This document shows positions 34,119 through 43,068 of a DNA stretch of 64,000 bases, piece by piece. Position numbers and translations under genes: made by a program. How positions within the stretch are numbered: the stretch's first letter is position 1; every line of letters begins with the position of its first letter. The notes beneath the pieces are model-generated. The model searched no databases. It saw only the letters and a program-made list of their open reading frames with translations, and was not told where the DNA came from. Origin of the DNA: Granulicella arctica (lineage in GTDB: Bacteria > Acidobacteriota > Terriglobia > Terriglobales > Acidobacteriaceae); assembly GCF_025685605.1 (NCBI RefSeq), contig NZ_JAGTUT010000001.1, forward strand, positions 3,534,001 to 3,598,000. Reading direction: 5' to 3'.

Positions 34119-35303
34119 ATGAGTGCAAGTGCACAGAGTTTGAGTACGGCAGGTCTAGAACGAGCACGACTTGGATGGATGGCATTGATCCTGACGCCGG
34201 GTATGGGGGCGATCCGTACCCTCAAGGCGATGCAGCGATTAGGGCAGGCAGAGCGGCTGTTTGAGGCTAGTCTGACTGAACTTGAAGGTACTGGTATGCC
34301 CGCAGGTTCGGCACAGTTCGTGTTCGATGGACGAGCCCTTGCGGCCGCCGAGGGAGAGGTGAAGCGGGTGCGGGATGCAGGTGGAGATTTCCTTACTCCT
34401 GAGGACGAGGCCTACCCGGCACGACTGCGGGAGATCTATGATCCTCCGGCGGTACTTTGGATTCGGGGCGATGCGACGCTACTGGGGCGGGCTGGGATCG
34501 CGGTTGTGGGAACAAGGCACCCCACGCCATACGGCGCTGGTATGGCCGAGATGCTGGCGCGGGATCTGGCGAACAGGCGGCTCACGATCTTGAGCGGGAT
34601 GGCTCGGGGAGTTGATACGGCGGCGCACAAGGGCACGCTGGATGTTGGTGGAAAGACAGTGGCGGTCTGGGGAACGGGGATTGACGTGATCTATCCGAAA
34701 GAGAACAAGAAGTTGGCGGAGCGGATTGTGGAGAGTGGCGGAACGATCGTGAGCGAATACCCGATGGGGACCTTTCCGGCTCCGCAGAACTTTCCGATTC
34801 GGAACAGGATCTTGAGTGGGATGAGTGTGGGCGTGCTGGTGATCGAGGCGGCGGAGTACTCCGGTACGCGGATCACGGCGCGTTGTGCGATGGAGCAAAA
34901 TCGCGACGTGTATGCGGTTCCAGGGAACGTGACCAACAAGAACGCGTGGGGACCCAACACCTTAATTAAGCAGGGGGCAAAACTTACAGCAACATGGGAG
35001 GATGTGTGGGAGGATCTGCCATCGGAGGTGCGCGTAGAGCTCGAGGGCGAGCTGGCGGCGGGTGGTGGTCCTGAATCGAAAGCGGGCGGGGCAGCATCTT
35101 TATTTACCGAGACTGTGATGCCGGCTCATGAGAGGCTGGTCTTCGATCGGCTGCGGCATGACGAGGCAATGCAGTTGGACTCGCTGATTGAGGAGCTCGA
35201 GGCTGAGTTGGGGTCAGCTGAAATATTTACGGCGCTGTTTGAGTTGGAGTTGGCCGGACGGGTGAAACAGTTGCCGGGCAAGAATTATGTGCGGTCCTTC
35301 TAG
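34119..35303 (+). CDS. dprA: DNA-processing protein DprA
   Basis: Loads RecA onto single-stranded DNA during natural transformation. It has 394 residues: an N-terminal SAM-like helical part, then the Rossmann core (about 125-300) with IAVVGTRHPTPYG, LSGMARGVDTAAHKGTL, GTGIDVIYPKENKKL and FPIRNRILSGMS. The C-terminal winged helix (about 335-394) ends in LELAGRVKQLPGKNYVRSF. The ATG at 34119 has AAGGTGGCGACGG upstream. It is followed by topA on the same strand, the smf-topA order common in bacteria. With comM and cinA this suggests a competence capacity. Confidence 0.95.
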   Translation: MSASAQSLSTAGLERARLGWMALILTPGMGAIRTLKAMQRLGQAERLFEASLTELEGTGMPAGSAQFVFDGRALAAAEGEVKRVRDAGGDFLTPEDEAYPARLREIYDPPAVLWIRGDATLLGRAGIAVVGTRHPTPYGAGMAEMLARDLANRRLTILSGMARGVDTAAHKGTLDVGGKTVAVWGTGIDVIYPKENKKLAERIVESGGTIVSEYPMGTFPAPQNFPIRNRILSGMSVGVLVIEAAEYSGTRITARCAMEQNRDVYAVPGNVTNKNAWGPNTLIKQGAKLTATWEDVWEDLPSEVRVELEGELAAGGGPESKAGGAASLFTETVMPAHERLVFDRLRHDEAMQLDSLIEELEAELGSAEIFTALFELELAGRVKQLPGKNYVRSF

Positions 35304-35555
35304 GGACAAAACAAGTACATATCGGTGTGGATTGAACAGATTAGGAGTGGTTGGAAGAACGTTCGATCTGTGTCGGACGCCGTCCCCTCGATGGTTATTG
35401 GTTTAGTACCAAAGTGACGTTTTGAGGGTGGAACCGTCCCTTGGAGCTACAGGTGGAAGATGACGCGCGGAACAGAAGCGTGTTAGGTTCGCAATGAATC
35501 AGGAAGAACGGAACGGATTGCTACGGCGGTGCGTTCTGGTGAGTGAAGGGAACCA

Positions 35556-38480
35556 ATGGGAAAGTCACTTGTGATCGTAGAGTCGCCGGCGAAGGCGAAG
35601 ACGATCAATAAATATCTCGGCAGCGATTACGTGGTGGAAGCCTCGATTGGGCACATCATGGACCTGCCTAAGAACGATATCGGCGTGGAGCTCTTGAAGC
35701 GTACCTTCGAGCCGACGCTGATTGTTTCACCGGGCAAGGAGAAGGTCGTCGACCGACTGAAGAAGCTGGCGGCGAAGGCGGACATGGTGTACCTGGCGCC
35801 TGACCCGGATCGCGAAGGTGAGGCCATTGCGGCGCATCTCGCGATGCAGTTGCTGCCAGTGATGAAGGACAAGACGAAGATTCGGCGGGTGACCTTTAAC
35901 GAGATCACGGAGAAGGCTGTGAAGGCGGCGTTCCTGAATGCACGGGACGTGGACGAGAATCTTGTGGATGCGCAGCAGACGCGGCGTGTGCTGGATCGGC
36001 TGGTGGGCTACCAGATCTCTCCGCTGCTGTGGGATAAGGTGCGACGTGGGCTTTCGGCTGGACGGGTGCAGACGGTAGCGCTGCGACTGATTGTCGAGCG
36101 CGAGTTGGAGATCAATGCGTTTGTGCCGGTGGAGTATTGGACGATCGATGCTCTGCTGAATCCGGCGAAGGGTGTGCAGGACTTTACGGCGCGCATGGTG
36201 GGGATTGAGGGTAAGCCGATCCGTGTGGCAAACGGCGTGGACAAGGAAGGCAAGGAAGTATTTCTTGCGAATGCACTGCCCGATAAAGAAGCAGTCGATG
36301 AGGTTGTGGCGCAGCTTGAGACTGCGAAGTGGACTGTTCGCGGGGTCGAGAAGAAAGAGCGGCGGCGTAATCCGCAGGCTCCGTATACGACGAGCAAGCT
36401 GCAGCAGGATGCGGCGGGGCGGCTTGGCTTCAATGTGCGCCGAACGATGGGTGTTGCGCAAAGGCTCTATGAGGGCGTTGAGATTGGCAAAGAGGGAACT
36501 GTCGGTCTGATTACATACATGCGTACTGACTCGACGCGGGTTTCGCCGGATGCGATTCTCGAGGCGCGTGAGTATATCGGCAAGCTGGGCGCGGCGTATC
36601 TCCCGAAGACGGCGAACGAGTATGCGGGCAAGAAGAAGGAAGTGCAGGCGCAGGATGCCCATGAGGCCATTCGGCCAACACATGTGAGCTTCACGCCGGA
36701 GTCGATTCGGAAGCATCTCTCGGACGAGCAGTTCCGCCTGTATCGGTTGATCTGGCAGCGATTTGTGTCGAGCCAGATGACGCCCGCAGTGTTCGACCAA
36801 ACGACGGTCGATGTGGCGGCAAAGGCTGACCATACGTACGACTTCCGGGTGAGTGGAAGCGTGCTGAAGTTTGAAGGCTTTCTTAAGTTTGAGGAAGAGG
36901 ACAAGAAGGCTCGGGCGATCGCGAAAGACAAGGCGAGCAAGGAAGAGCAGGCTCTCGTCGACCGCAAGGAAGAGCAGGTTGCGGCGCAGGAAGGTGACGC
37001 GGGCGAGAAGGAAGAAAAGGAAGAGTCAGAACGACGGCTGCCGGAGTTGAACCAAGGGCAGGCGCTTGGGCTGACGAAGCTCGATCCGCTCCAAAAGGCG
37101 ACGGAGCCGCCGCCGCGGTATAACGAGGCCTCGCTGGTGAAGGTGCTGGAGGAGCGTGGGATCGGGCGACCGTCGACGTATGCTTCGATCATCAACACGA
37201 TTCAGGACCGCGATTATGTGAAGAAGATCGGCGCGAAGTTTGTGCCTACGGAGATTGGAACAGTGGTCACCGGGCTGCTCGTAAAGAACTTCCCGTACAT
37301 CTTCGATCCGCAATATACGGCGAAGCTTGAGGGCGAGTTGGACGCGGTCGAGGACGGGCAGGAGAAGTGGACGGATCTGCTGAACAGCTTCTATGACCAC
37401 TTCGAGAAAGAGCTTCTCGTTGCGGGTACGAACATGGAAGACATCAAGCGGATGGAACTGAAGACGGACGAGTTGTGCGACAAGTGCGGCAGTCCGCTGA
37501 TCATGAAGTGGGGCAAGTTCGGCAGCTTCTACTCGTGCAGCAACTTTACGCGGACGAAGCCGATGACCATCGCGTTGGGGCCTTGGAAGAAGGATCCGAA
37601 GGCGGTAACGAAGAAGGTGGTCGACGCGATTGGGTTCCCGATGACGATCAAGGGGATGGTCGAGGACATTACGAACTTCTCGGAGGAGATCGCGGACACG
37701 AAGCAGTTGGCCCATGCGGTGGCCGAGGCCGCGAAGTTTGGGAAGAAGGTCGTGGCAGAGCCGTTCTCGTGCGACTTTACGAAGGAGAACTTTGCGGCTA
37801 AGCCTGACCTGAGTGCGCCGGGTGCGGATGAGGCTCCTGAGGAGGAGTTCTGCGATAACTGCGGGCGGCAGATGGTGCTGAAGAATGGGCCATGGGGTCC
37901 GTTCATGAGCTGCCCGGGGTACAGCGAAGATCCGCCGTGTAAGACGATTCGCAAACTGACGCAGAAGGTACAGCAGAAGCCGCCGGTGCAGTTGGAAGAG
38001 GCGTGTCCGAAGTGCGGGAAGCCGCTGCTGCAGCGGGACGGGCAGTATGGTGAGTTCATTGCGTGCTCAGGCTATCCGAAGTGCAAGTATGTGAAGCAGG
38101 ACCTGCTGGACGTGAAATGTCCTAAGGACGGTGGCGATATTGCCGTGCGGAAGACGAAGCGCGGTGATACGTTCTACGGCTGCGTGAACTATCCGAAGTG
38201 TGACTTTGCGAGTAATCTGCGGTTGATCAACGAGCACTGCCCGAAATGCGACAGCACGTATGTACTCGAGGTAACGAACGCTCACGGAACGCGACTGGTA
38301 TGCCCGAACAACATCGACGGCCTACCGAAGCGTCGGCCGAAGAAGGGTGCACCTGTCGAGGAGCCGGATCACGCTCCATGCAGCTTCGAGCGGGAGATCG
38401 ACGGGCCGACGGTACTGCCTGCGGAGCTGGTACGTCCAGATCCTGCGGCTACGCGACCGCTGGTGGAGAGTGTGGCTTAG
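35556..38480 (+). CDS. topA: DNA topoisomerase I
   Basis: Type IA topoisomerase that relaxes negative supercoils. The 974 residues have the Toprim domain (LVIVESPAKAKTINKYLG, DPDREGEAIAAHLA) and the cleavage/ligation domain with active Tyr in GLITYMRTDSTRVSPDA. A family-typical C-terminus of several four-cysteine zinc ribbons follows (CDKCGSPLI, CDNCGRQMV, CPKCGKPLLQ, CPKDGGD, CPKCDSTYV). A highly charged stretch of about 50 residues lies at roughly 445-495 (KASKEEQALVDRKEEQ onward) in the catalytic core and is presumably an exposed loop. It is followed by a hairpin terminator at 38502. Confidence 0.98.
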   Translation: MGKSLVIVESPAKAKTINKYLGSDYVVEASIGHIMDLPKNDIGVELLKRTFEPTLIVSPGKEKVVDRLKKLAAKADMVYLAPDPDREGEAIAAHLAMQLLPVMKDKTKIRRVTFNEITEKAVKAAFLNARDVDENLVDAQQTRRVLDRLVGYQISPLLWDKVRRGLSAGRVQTVALRLIVERELEINAFVPVEYWTIDALLNPAKGVQDFTARMVGIEGKPIRVANGVDKEGKEVFLANALPDKEAVDEVVAQLETAKWTVRGVEKKERRRNPQAPYTTSKLQQDAAGRLGFNVRRTMGVAQRLYEGVEIGKEGTVGLITYMRTDSTRVSPDAILEAREYIGKLGAAYLPKTANEYAGKKKEVQAQDAHEAIRPTHVSFTPESIRKHLSDEQFRLYRLIWQRFVSSQMTPAVFDQTTVDVAAKADHTYDFRVSGSVLKFEGFLKFEEEDKKARAIAKDKASKEEQALVDRKEEQVAAQEGDAGEKEEKEESERRLPELNQGQALGLTKLDPLQKATEPPPRYNEASLVKVLEERGIGRPSTYASIINTIQDRDYVKKIGAKFVPTEIGTVVTGLLVKNFPYIFDPQYTAKLEGELDAVEDGQEKWTDLLNSFYDHFEKELLVAGTNMEDIKRMELKTDELCDKCGSPLIMKWGKFGSFYSCSNFTRTKPMTIALGPWKKDPKAVTKKVVDAIGFPMTIKGMVEDITNFSEEIADTKQLAHAVAEAAKFGKKVVAEPFSCDFTKENFAAKPDLSAPGADEAPEEEFCDNCGRQMVLKNGPWGPFMSCPGYSEDPPCKTIRKLTQKVQQKPPVQLEEACPKCGKPLLQRDGQYGEFIACSGYPKCKYVKQDLLDVKCPKDGGDIAVRKTKRGDTFYGCVNYPKCDFASNLRLINEHCPKCDSTYVLEVTNAHGTRLVCPNNIDGLPKRRPKKGAPVEEPDHAPCSFEREIDGPTVLPAELVRPDPAATRPLVESVA

Positions 38481-38501
38481 TAGATCCGCCGCTTCCGCTG
38501 T

Positions 38502-38531
38502 GGGATGACAGACGAAGGTCTGTCATTTCCC
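38502..38531 (+). terminator. Terminator after topA
   Basis: TGACAGAC (38506-38513) and GTCTGTCA (38518-38525) form a perfect 8-bp stem around a GAAG tetraloop. GGGA and TCCC can extend the stem with a small bulge, but no strong T-run follows. It starts 22 bp after the topA stop. Confidence 0.7.
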
Positions 38532-38652
38532 ATGCGGCGGTGCTCTCTGTTACAAATGCGTAATAGGTTCTCAGGTCTCAGGACCTCGACGAGACCAAAA
38601 TGCGGGCTTGCGTCCGCTGTAACTAATTGAAAAGAATGAGAGTAGTCCGAAC

Positions 38653-38937
38653 ATGGCAAAGGCAGTCTGGAATGGGCAAACATTGGCGGAGAGCGAGACA
38701 TACGAGACCGTAGAGGGAAATGTTTATTTTCCGGACGAGTCGGTCAAGCGGGAGTTCTTCAAGGCCAGCTCCACAACGTCAAGCTGCCCGTGGAAGGGTC
38801 AGGCCCGGTATTATACGATTACTGTGGATGGGCAGGAAAATCCGGATGCTGCCTGGTACTACCCTGATCCGAAGCCGGCTGCACGCAATGTCAAGCATCA
38901 TGTTGCGTTTTGGCGTGGCGTAGAAGTAACGACGTAG
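38653..38937 (+). CDS. DUF427 domain protein
   Basis: A 94-residue single-domain protein of the DUF427 (NTP_transf_9) family. Characteristic pieces are MAKAVWNGQTLAES, the VYFP segment after residue 22, SSCPWKGQARYYTI near 49, and the C-terminal AAWYYPDPKPAA with HHVAFWRGVEV. No biochemical role is established for the family. The fold is a small beta-barrel and the protein is predicted to be cytoplasmic. The gene stands alone between topA and the acyltransferase gene. Confidence 0.92.
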   Translation: MAKAVWNGQTLAESETYETVEGNVYFPDESVKREFFKASSTTSSCPWKGQARYYTITVDGQENPDAAWYYPDPKPAARNVKHHVAFWRGVEVTT

Positions 38938-39174
38938 ACTCTCTCACACAATACAAAGTCGGTCATACGCTTCGTGCTGCTTCAGCAATGACGCCACATC
39001 GTTCTTCATTGAGTGAATCAGGTTCTATTTGCGGCTACTTCAAGCATCTCACTGCTGTGTTATGCAGATAGAAGATGATTGGAGCGGATTAGTGTCATCT
39101 CATAAGTACTCGGTGCCTGTAGGTTGTCAGTTACACCATGCGCGTGCTGACGAAGCATTGCGCCAGGAGACTAT

Positions 39175-40470
39175 TTGAATACACAGCCGTTGAAACCTGG
39201 TGTTCGAGGCAATCGCCAAGCGGCACAGGGACGTCGTGGATTAGAAGCTCTAGATCTCTCGCAACATGGAATCAGCCATTCCGCCACGGTTGAAGTGGTG
39301 CGATTTCCAGAAAAGCGTCGGCTATATTTACCTCAATTGGACGTGATGCGGTTCTTTGCATTTCTCAGCGTGTTCTTCTTTCACTCACTGCCAGGCAATG
39401 ACCTTGCAACGCATGTTGGCAGAGCGCGACTCATTGCGCTCGCCGAGACTACGGTGCATGCCGCAGCAGAGAATGGCGTTGCGCTATTTTTTCTGCTGAG
39501 TGCGTTTTTGATCACCGAGTTATTGCGGCGCGAGAAGCTAACTACAGGCACGATTCAGCTCAAGCTTTTCTATGTTCGCCGCTCTCTACGGATTTGGCCG
39601 CTTTATTATTTGGCGGTGGTGATTGGCTTATTGGTGCAGCCACTTTCCCCGATATTTCACCTTTCCGGCTTCCAGGTGTTGACGTATCTGTTCTTCATCA
39701 AGAATTGGGAGGTCGCACTGCATGGATGGGTATGGAATCCGATCTACATTCTCTGGACAGTTTCGTCGGAGGAGCAGTTCTACCTGCTGTGGCCACTAGC
39801 GCAGAAACTGCTGAATGCGCGACGGATGATCGTGATGTGCGTTGTTAGTTTTGTCGCGATCGCGCTGGTATCGTTCTGGCCTGGAGGCGTGTTCTATCGT
39901 CACCAGAGTATTCAACAGATCTACCTGTTCCTGTACTTTCCGCTGGGCGCGTTTCTCTCGTTCACGCTACAGGGGCGACGAGGTCAGCAGAGCATGGCAC
40001 GAAGCCTGGCAATGGCGGGAGCCGGGCTGATGCTGTGGTTACTGGGAACTCGGCTGGGCCTTCCGAATGGGCAGGATAGTGCGACTATTGCCATGCTGGC
40101 TACTGGGAAGATGGTGATTCTCGCAGGGACGGTCCTGATCTTCTTCGCGTTTCTCAAGAGCGACCCGGCGCGATCGCCCCAACGCCTGATCTATCTGGGA
40201 AAGATCTCTTATGGGCTGTATGTCTTCCACATGATGGCTGTTCTGCTTGCCGCGAAGATGACCGATGAAATGGGATTGCTGCGCCGCGGTATGCACTCGT
40301 TTCAGGACTTGGCGCTGGGACTTGGGGTACGGCTGTCGATCGCTATGGCGATCACCATTGTGACGGCTGGCTTTTCATATGAGTTCTTCGAAAAGTACTT
40401 CTTGCGATGGAAGGACAAATGGGCAATTGTGCCCTCAGAACCTGTGGAGAGCAGGTCAGCCAGTGCGTGA
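39175..40470 (+). CDS. Acyltransferase family 3 (OafA/YrhL type) membrane protein
   Basis: A 431-residue inner-membrane O-acyltransferase that modifies cell-surface polysaccharide or lipid sugars. About ten helices are predicted. The first holds LYLPQLDVMRFFAFLSVFFFHSL with the key His, followed by ENGVALFFLLSAFLITELL and FYVRRSLRIWPLYYLAV, the family core. WTVSSEEQFYLLWPL is also a family hallmark. The start is TTG at 39175, with CAGGAGA 6 bp before it. It is convergent with the histidine kinase; only 1 bp separates the two stops. Confidence 0.9.
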   Translation: MNTQPLKPGVRGNRQAAQGRRGLEALDLSQHGISHSATVEVVRFPEKRRLYLPQLDVMRFFAFLSVFFFHSLPGNDLATHVGRARLIALAETTVHAAAENGVALFFLLSAFLITELLRREKLTTGTIQLKLFYVRRSLRIWPLYYLAVVIGLLVQPLSPIFHLSGFQVLTYLFFIKNWEVALHGWVWNPIYILWTVSSEEQFYLLWPLAQKLLNARRMIVMCVVSFVAIALVSFWPGGVFYRHQSIQQIYLFLYFPLGAFLSFTLQGRRGQQSMARSLAMAGAGLMLWLLGTRLGLPNGQDSATIAMLATGKMVILAGTVLIFFAFLKSDPARSPQRLIYLGKISYGLYVFHMMAVLLAAKMTDEMGLLRRGMHSFQDLALGLGVRLSIAMAITIVTAGFSYEFFEKYFLRWKDKWAIVPSEPVESRSASA

Positions 40471-40471
40471 G

Positions 40472-41971
40472 CTAGTAAGCCTGCGCCTGATCGATGGGCA
40501 GGCGCACCTGTAAACAGGTCGCTCCGGGTTTGGATTCGACGGTGAGAAAGCCGGAGTGCTTGGACACGATGCGCTGAGCGGTATCGAGGCCGAGCCCCAA
40601 GCCGCGGCCGGGAGCCTTGGTGGTAAAAAATGGCTCAAAGATTCGGCTTTGCTGGATGGGGTCGATGCCGGGGCCGGTATCCCAGACCTCGACGTAGGCC
40701 ATCTGGCCGGCGAGGCGCGTGGTCAGGCGAAGGGTGCCATGACCCATCATGGCGTCGAGGGCGTTCTCAATGAGGGCCGTCCAGACCTGGTTGAGTTCGC
40801 TGCCGTATGCGCTGATCGGCGGAAGTTCAGGATCGTAGTTTGTCTCGACTTTGATGTTGACAAGGCGCGAACCGAACATGGAGAGCGTGTTTTCAAGAGA
40901 CTGGGCGAGGTCGATGTCCTGAATCGGCGCCTGGTCCATGTAGGAGTAGTCCTTGATGGCGCTGATCAGGTCGAAGATGCGGACGGTGGAGTCGACGACG
41001 GTCTCGGCAAGACGCTCCACGCGAAGGGAGCTGGCGACGGTGGCGAGGGCGATAGGAAGGGTTTCAGGTCGGACCACGGCGGCGAGCTCATCGAGGATGG
41101 CTGTGGGCAGCCGAGTCTCAGAAAGTGCCGGGGCGATGGTCCAGGGCGAGGGGATGTTGTGGGACTCGAGCCAGCGGACGAGGACGTCCTCGCGATCGCT
41201 GGTGTCGAGAGGACTCGCAGGGGCGACTGCGGCCAGAGAGTAGGCTGCCATGCGATCGCGTGCGCTGGTAACCCAGTTGCGATAGGCCTCAGACTCTGTT
41301 TCAGTAAGGCAGAGCTTGCCCAGCTGGTACTTCCAGTCGCCATAGTTGCGAAGTTCACCGAAGAGGCTGGCGGCAGAGCGCTGAGCGGCCGATGCGGGGT
41401 TATTGAGTTCGTGAGCAAGGTTGGCGGCCAGCTTCCCGAGGGCAGAGAGCTTCTCGGACTGCTGCTCCATGCGGGTGACTTCGCGGACGCGGTCGAGCAG
41501 GGCGGAGACGGAACGCTGGCCCATGGAAGGGATGGCTGCGAGCATGGCTGGGAAGAGCTCTTTATTGATGTCCAGAACCCAGCAGGGGCCAACGGTATAG
41601 CCGTCGCCGCCGTAGGCCTTCATGCGCGAGAAGGGCAGGAGGCCGGTCATCTGGCCGGAGCGGCCGATGAAGAAGGCGAGCGGACCGGAGTTGCGACGGC
41701 GGACGTGAATTTCACCGCGAAGAATGAAGTTCAGGTGACTGGTGGGCTCGCCCTCGCGGAAGATCATGGAGCCTTCCTCCCCGATGCGCTCTGTCCCGTG
41801 AGTGGCGAGCCAAACGTACTCCGGCTCTGTGAGGCCATCGAGCTGCACGATCGTGCGCAGGGCTTCGACAATCTCCGGCAGGGGAGTGGGGTTTTTGGGC
41901 GCGTACGAATCTTGATAGGGCCCGTTCTGACTTGGAGGTCGAACGATTGAGGTAGTCGCCATGGTGTTCAT
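40472..41971 (-). CDS. Histidine kinase with N-terminal cyclic-nucleotide-binding-like domain
   Basis: About 499 residues, no membrane segment, so a cytoplasmic kinase. Residues 37-150 form a CRP-like cNMP-binding fold (EEGSMIFREGEPTSHLNFILRGEIHVRRR). The phospho-acceptor helix has NLAHELNNPASAA (His187). The ATPase domain has the N box LNQVWTALIENALDAMM, G1 VEVWDTGPGID, F box FEPFFTTKAPGRG and G2 GLGLDTAQRIV. No receiver gene is adjacent, so its partner is unknown. The ATG at 41971 precedes the conserved start better than the upstream ATG at 42046. Confidence 0.9.
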   Translation of the reverse strand: MNTMATTSIVRPPSQNGPYQDSYAPKNPTPLPEIVEALRTIVQLDGLTEPEYVWLATHGTERIGEEGSMIFREGEPTSHLNFILRGEIHVRRRNSGPLAFFIGRSGQMTGLLPFSRMKAYGGDGYTVGPCWVLDINKELFPAMLAAIPSMGQRSVSALLDRVREVTRMEQQSEKLSALGKLAANLAHELNNPASAAQRSAASLFGELRNYGDWKYQLGKLCLTETESEAYRNWVTSARDRMAAYSLAAVAPASPLDTSDREDVLVRWLESHNIPSPWTIAPALSETRLPTAILDELAAVVRPETLPIALATVASSLRVERLAETVVDSTVRIFDLISAIKDYSYMDQAPIQDIDLAQSLENTLSMFGSRLVNIKVETNYDPELPPISAYGSELNQVWTALIENALDAMMGHGTLRLTTRLAGQMAYVEVWDTGPGIDPIQQSRIFEPFFTTKAPGRGLGLGLDTAQRIVSKHSGFLTVESKPGATCLQVRLPIDQAQAY

Positions 41972-42053
41972 TTTACTGCTCTGATGTTTGTGGTGGGGTG
42001 TGGATTGTGTCGTAAGCAAAGTATTGCGACGGTAAACGCTTGCCAAACGTTGA

Positions 42054-42839
42054 TTAGACGGTAATTACACGAACGCGCCGATCCTGAAAGAGTTCGATGA
42101 GCTCCGGGCTTACGCCATCGTCGGTGATGATGATGTGAATTTGTGTGGTGGTACAGACGTTGTTGGCGCTGATCATGCCGAGCTTGCTTGAGTCGGCTAC
42201 GGCGATAACCTGACGAGCGTGTTTGACCATCTCGCCGAGGATCAGGGCTTCGTCGGACTCGATGACAGTAAGGCCGTGCTCGGGGTGGATGCCGCATGCA
42301 CCCATGAAGACCTTATCGAAGTGGAGCTTCTGAAGCGAGTGGAAGGCGGTGGCGCCGACCATCGAAAAGGCGCCGGGCCAGCGAATGGTGCCTCCGGTGA
42401 GGGTGACGTTCGTGTTCGGCTGGCTGGAGAGCTCCATGCCGATGTTAACCGCGCTGGTGACGACATGGATGCCTTCGCGGTGGCGGAGACTGCGCGCAAC
42501 CTGTGTGGTGGTGGTGCCGGGAGACAGGGCGATTGTGTCACCTTCCAGCACCATTTCGGCGGCTGCCAGGGCGATACGGCGCTTCTCATCGGCGAAGCGC
42601 TCCTCACGGAGAGGAAAGGCTGCGTCGAACTTGAATGGCTCATAGGTGAGCTTGCCGGCGAGCTCGACGCTGCCATGGGGACGGTTGACGAGGCCGCGCT
42701 GCTCCAGCTTGATGAGATCGCGACGGACGCTGGCGGGAGATGCATTGATCTGTGTAGCCAGATCTTCGACGCAGCTCGTTCCTTGCTGCAGCAGCAGGTG
42801 AAGGATTTGGGTTGCGCGATCGTCGGTTTTGGTGGCCAC
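42054..42839 (-). CDS. DeoR-family transcriptional repressor
   Basis: A 261-residue sugar-responsive regulator. The N-terminal HTH is ILHLLLQQGTSCVEDLATQINA followed by SPASVRRDLIKLEQRGLV. The C-terminal ISOCOT-type sensor has TIALSPGTTTTQVARSL, VTLTGGTIRWPGAFSMVG and DKVFMGACGIHPEHGLTV. Such proteins usually bind a phosphorylated sugar or ketose and release the DNA. The start is GTG at 42839, with GGAAGG upstream. It is divergent from the TonB receptor; the shared 229-bp region holds two palindromes, so control of both genes is likely. Confidence 0.93.
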   Translation of the reverse strand: MATKTDDRATQILHLLLQQGTSCVEDLATQINASPASVRRDLIKLEQRGLVNRPHGSVELAGKLTYEPFKFDAAFPLREERFADEKRRIALAAAEMVLEGDTIALSPGTTTTQVARSLRHREGIHVVTSAVNIGMELSSQPNTNVTLTGGTIRWPGAFSMVGATAFHSLQKLHFDKVFMGACGIHPEHGLTVIESDEALILGEMVKHARQVIAVADSSKLGMISANNVCTTTQIHIIITDDGVSPELIELFQDRRVRVITV

Positions 42840-42893
42840 GAGAGAACCTTCCTGGGTCGTAGACCAGCTTACGGGAATGTGACGACCTCTGTA

Positions 42894-42907
42894 TTCACTA
42901 TTGTGAA
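42894..42907. promoter_or_regulatory. Candidate operator near the deoR-family start
   Basis: Perfect inverted repeat TTCAC-TATT-GTGAA, 55 bp upstream of the GTG start of the regulator. The position and symmetry suit autoregulation, although the protein's real site is unknown. Confidence 0.4.
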
Positions 42908-42935
42908 GAAATTTGAACGGATTGATAAGAAATGT

Positions 42936-42975
42936 GCAACTTAGTGATTATTTGTATTGACACTAAGCAGGTTGC
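42936..42975. promoter_or_regulatory. Candidate operator over the TonB-receptor promoter
   Basis: CTTAGTG (42940-42946) and CACTAAG (42961-42967) are exact inverted copies 14 bp apart. Outer GCAAC (42936) and GTTGC (42971) extend the symmetry with a 3-bp offset. The second half-site covers the -35 region of the promoter at 42957, so a bound repressor would block it. Confidence 0.45.
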
Positions 42976-42985
42976 TTTCTATGCT
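42957..42985 (+). promoter_or_regulatory. Sigma-70 promoter of the TonB receptor gene
   Basis: Perfect -35 TTGACA (42957-42962), 17-bp spacer, -10 TATGCT (42980-42985). A start near 42992 would leave a leader of about 77 nt before the ATG at 43069. Confidence 0.6.
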
Positions 42986-43068
42986 CGGGCCACAGTTCAG
43001 ATTTCTACAGTGTGAATGCAATTCAGGATTTCCGAAACGCGGAGAACCGCGTTTACGAAAGAGGACTC

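Noticed and set aside
40507..40522. ACCTGT-AA-ACAGGT palindrome as an operator
   Set aside because: It lies inside the 3' end of the histidine kinase gene, in frame with conserved C-terminal residues, with no promoter next to it.
40556..41950. A 464-residue plus-strand open frame, and similar long antisense frames at 220-1080, 22300-23460, 35727-36833 and 44173-45486
   Set aside because: Each lies opposite a well-recognised gene, has low-complexity or basic composition, and resembles no family. They result from the high GC and codon bias of the real gene.
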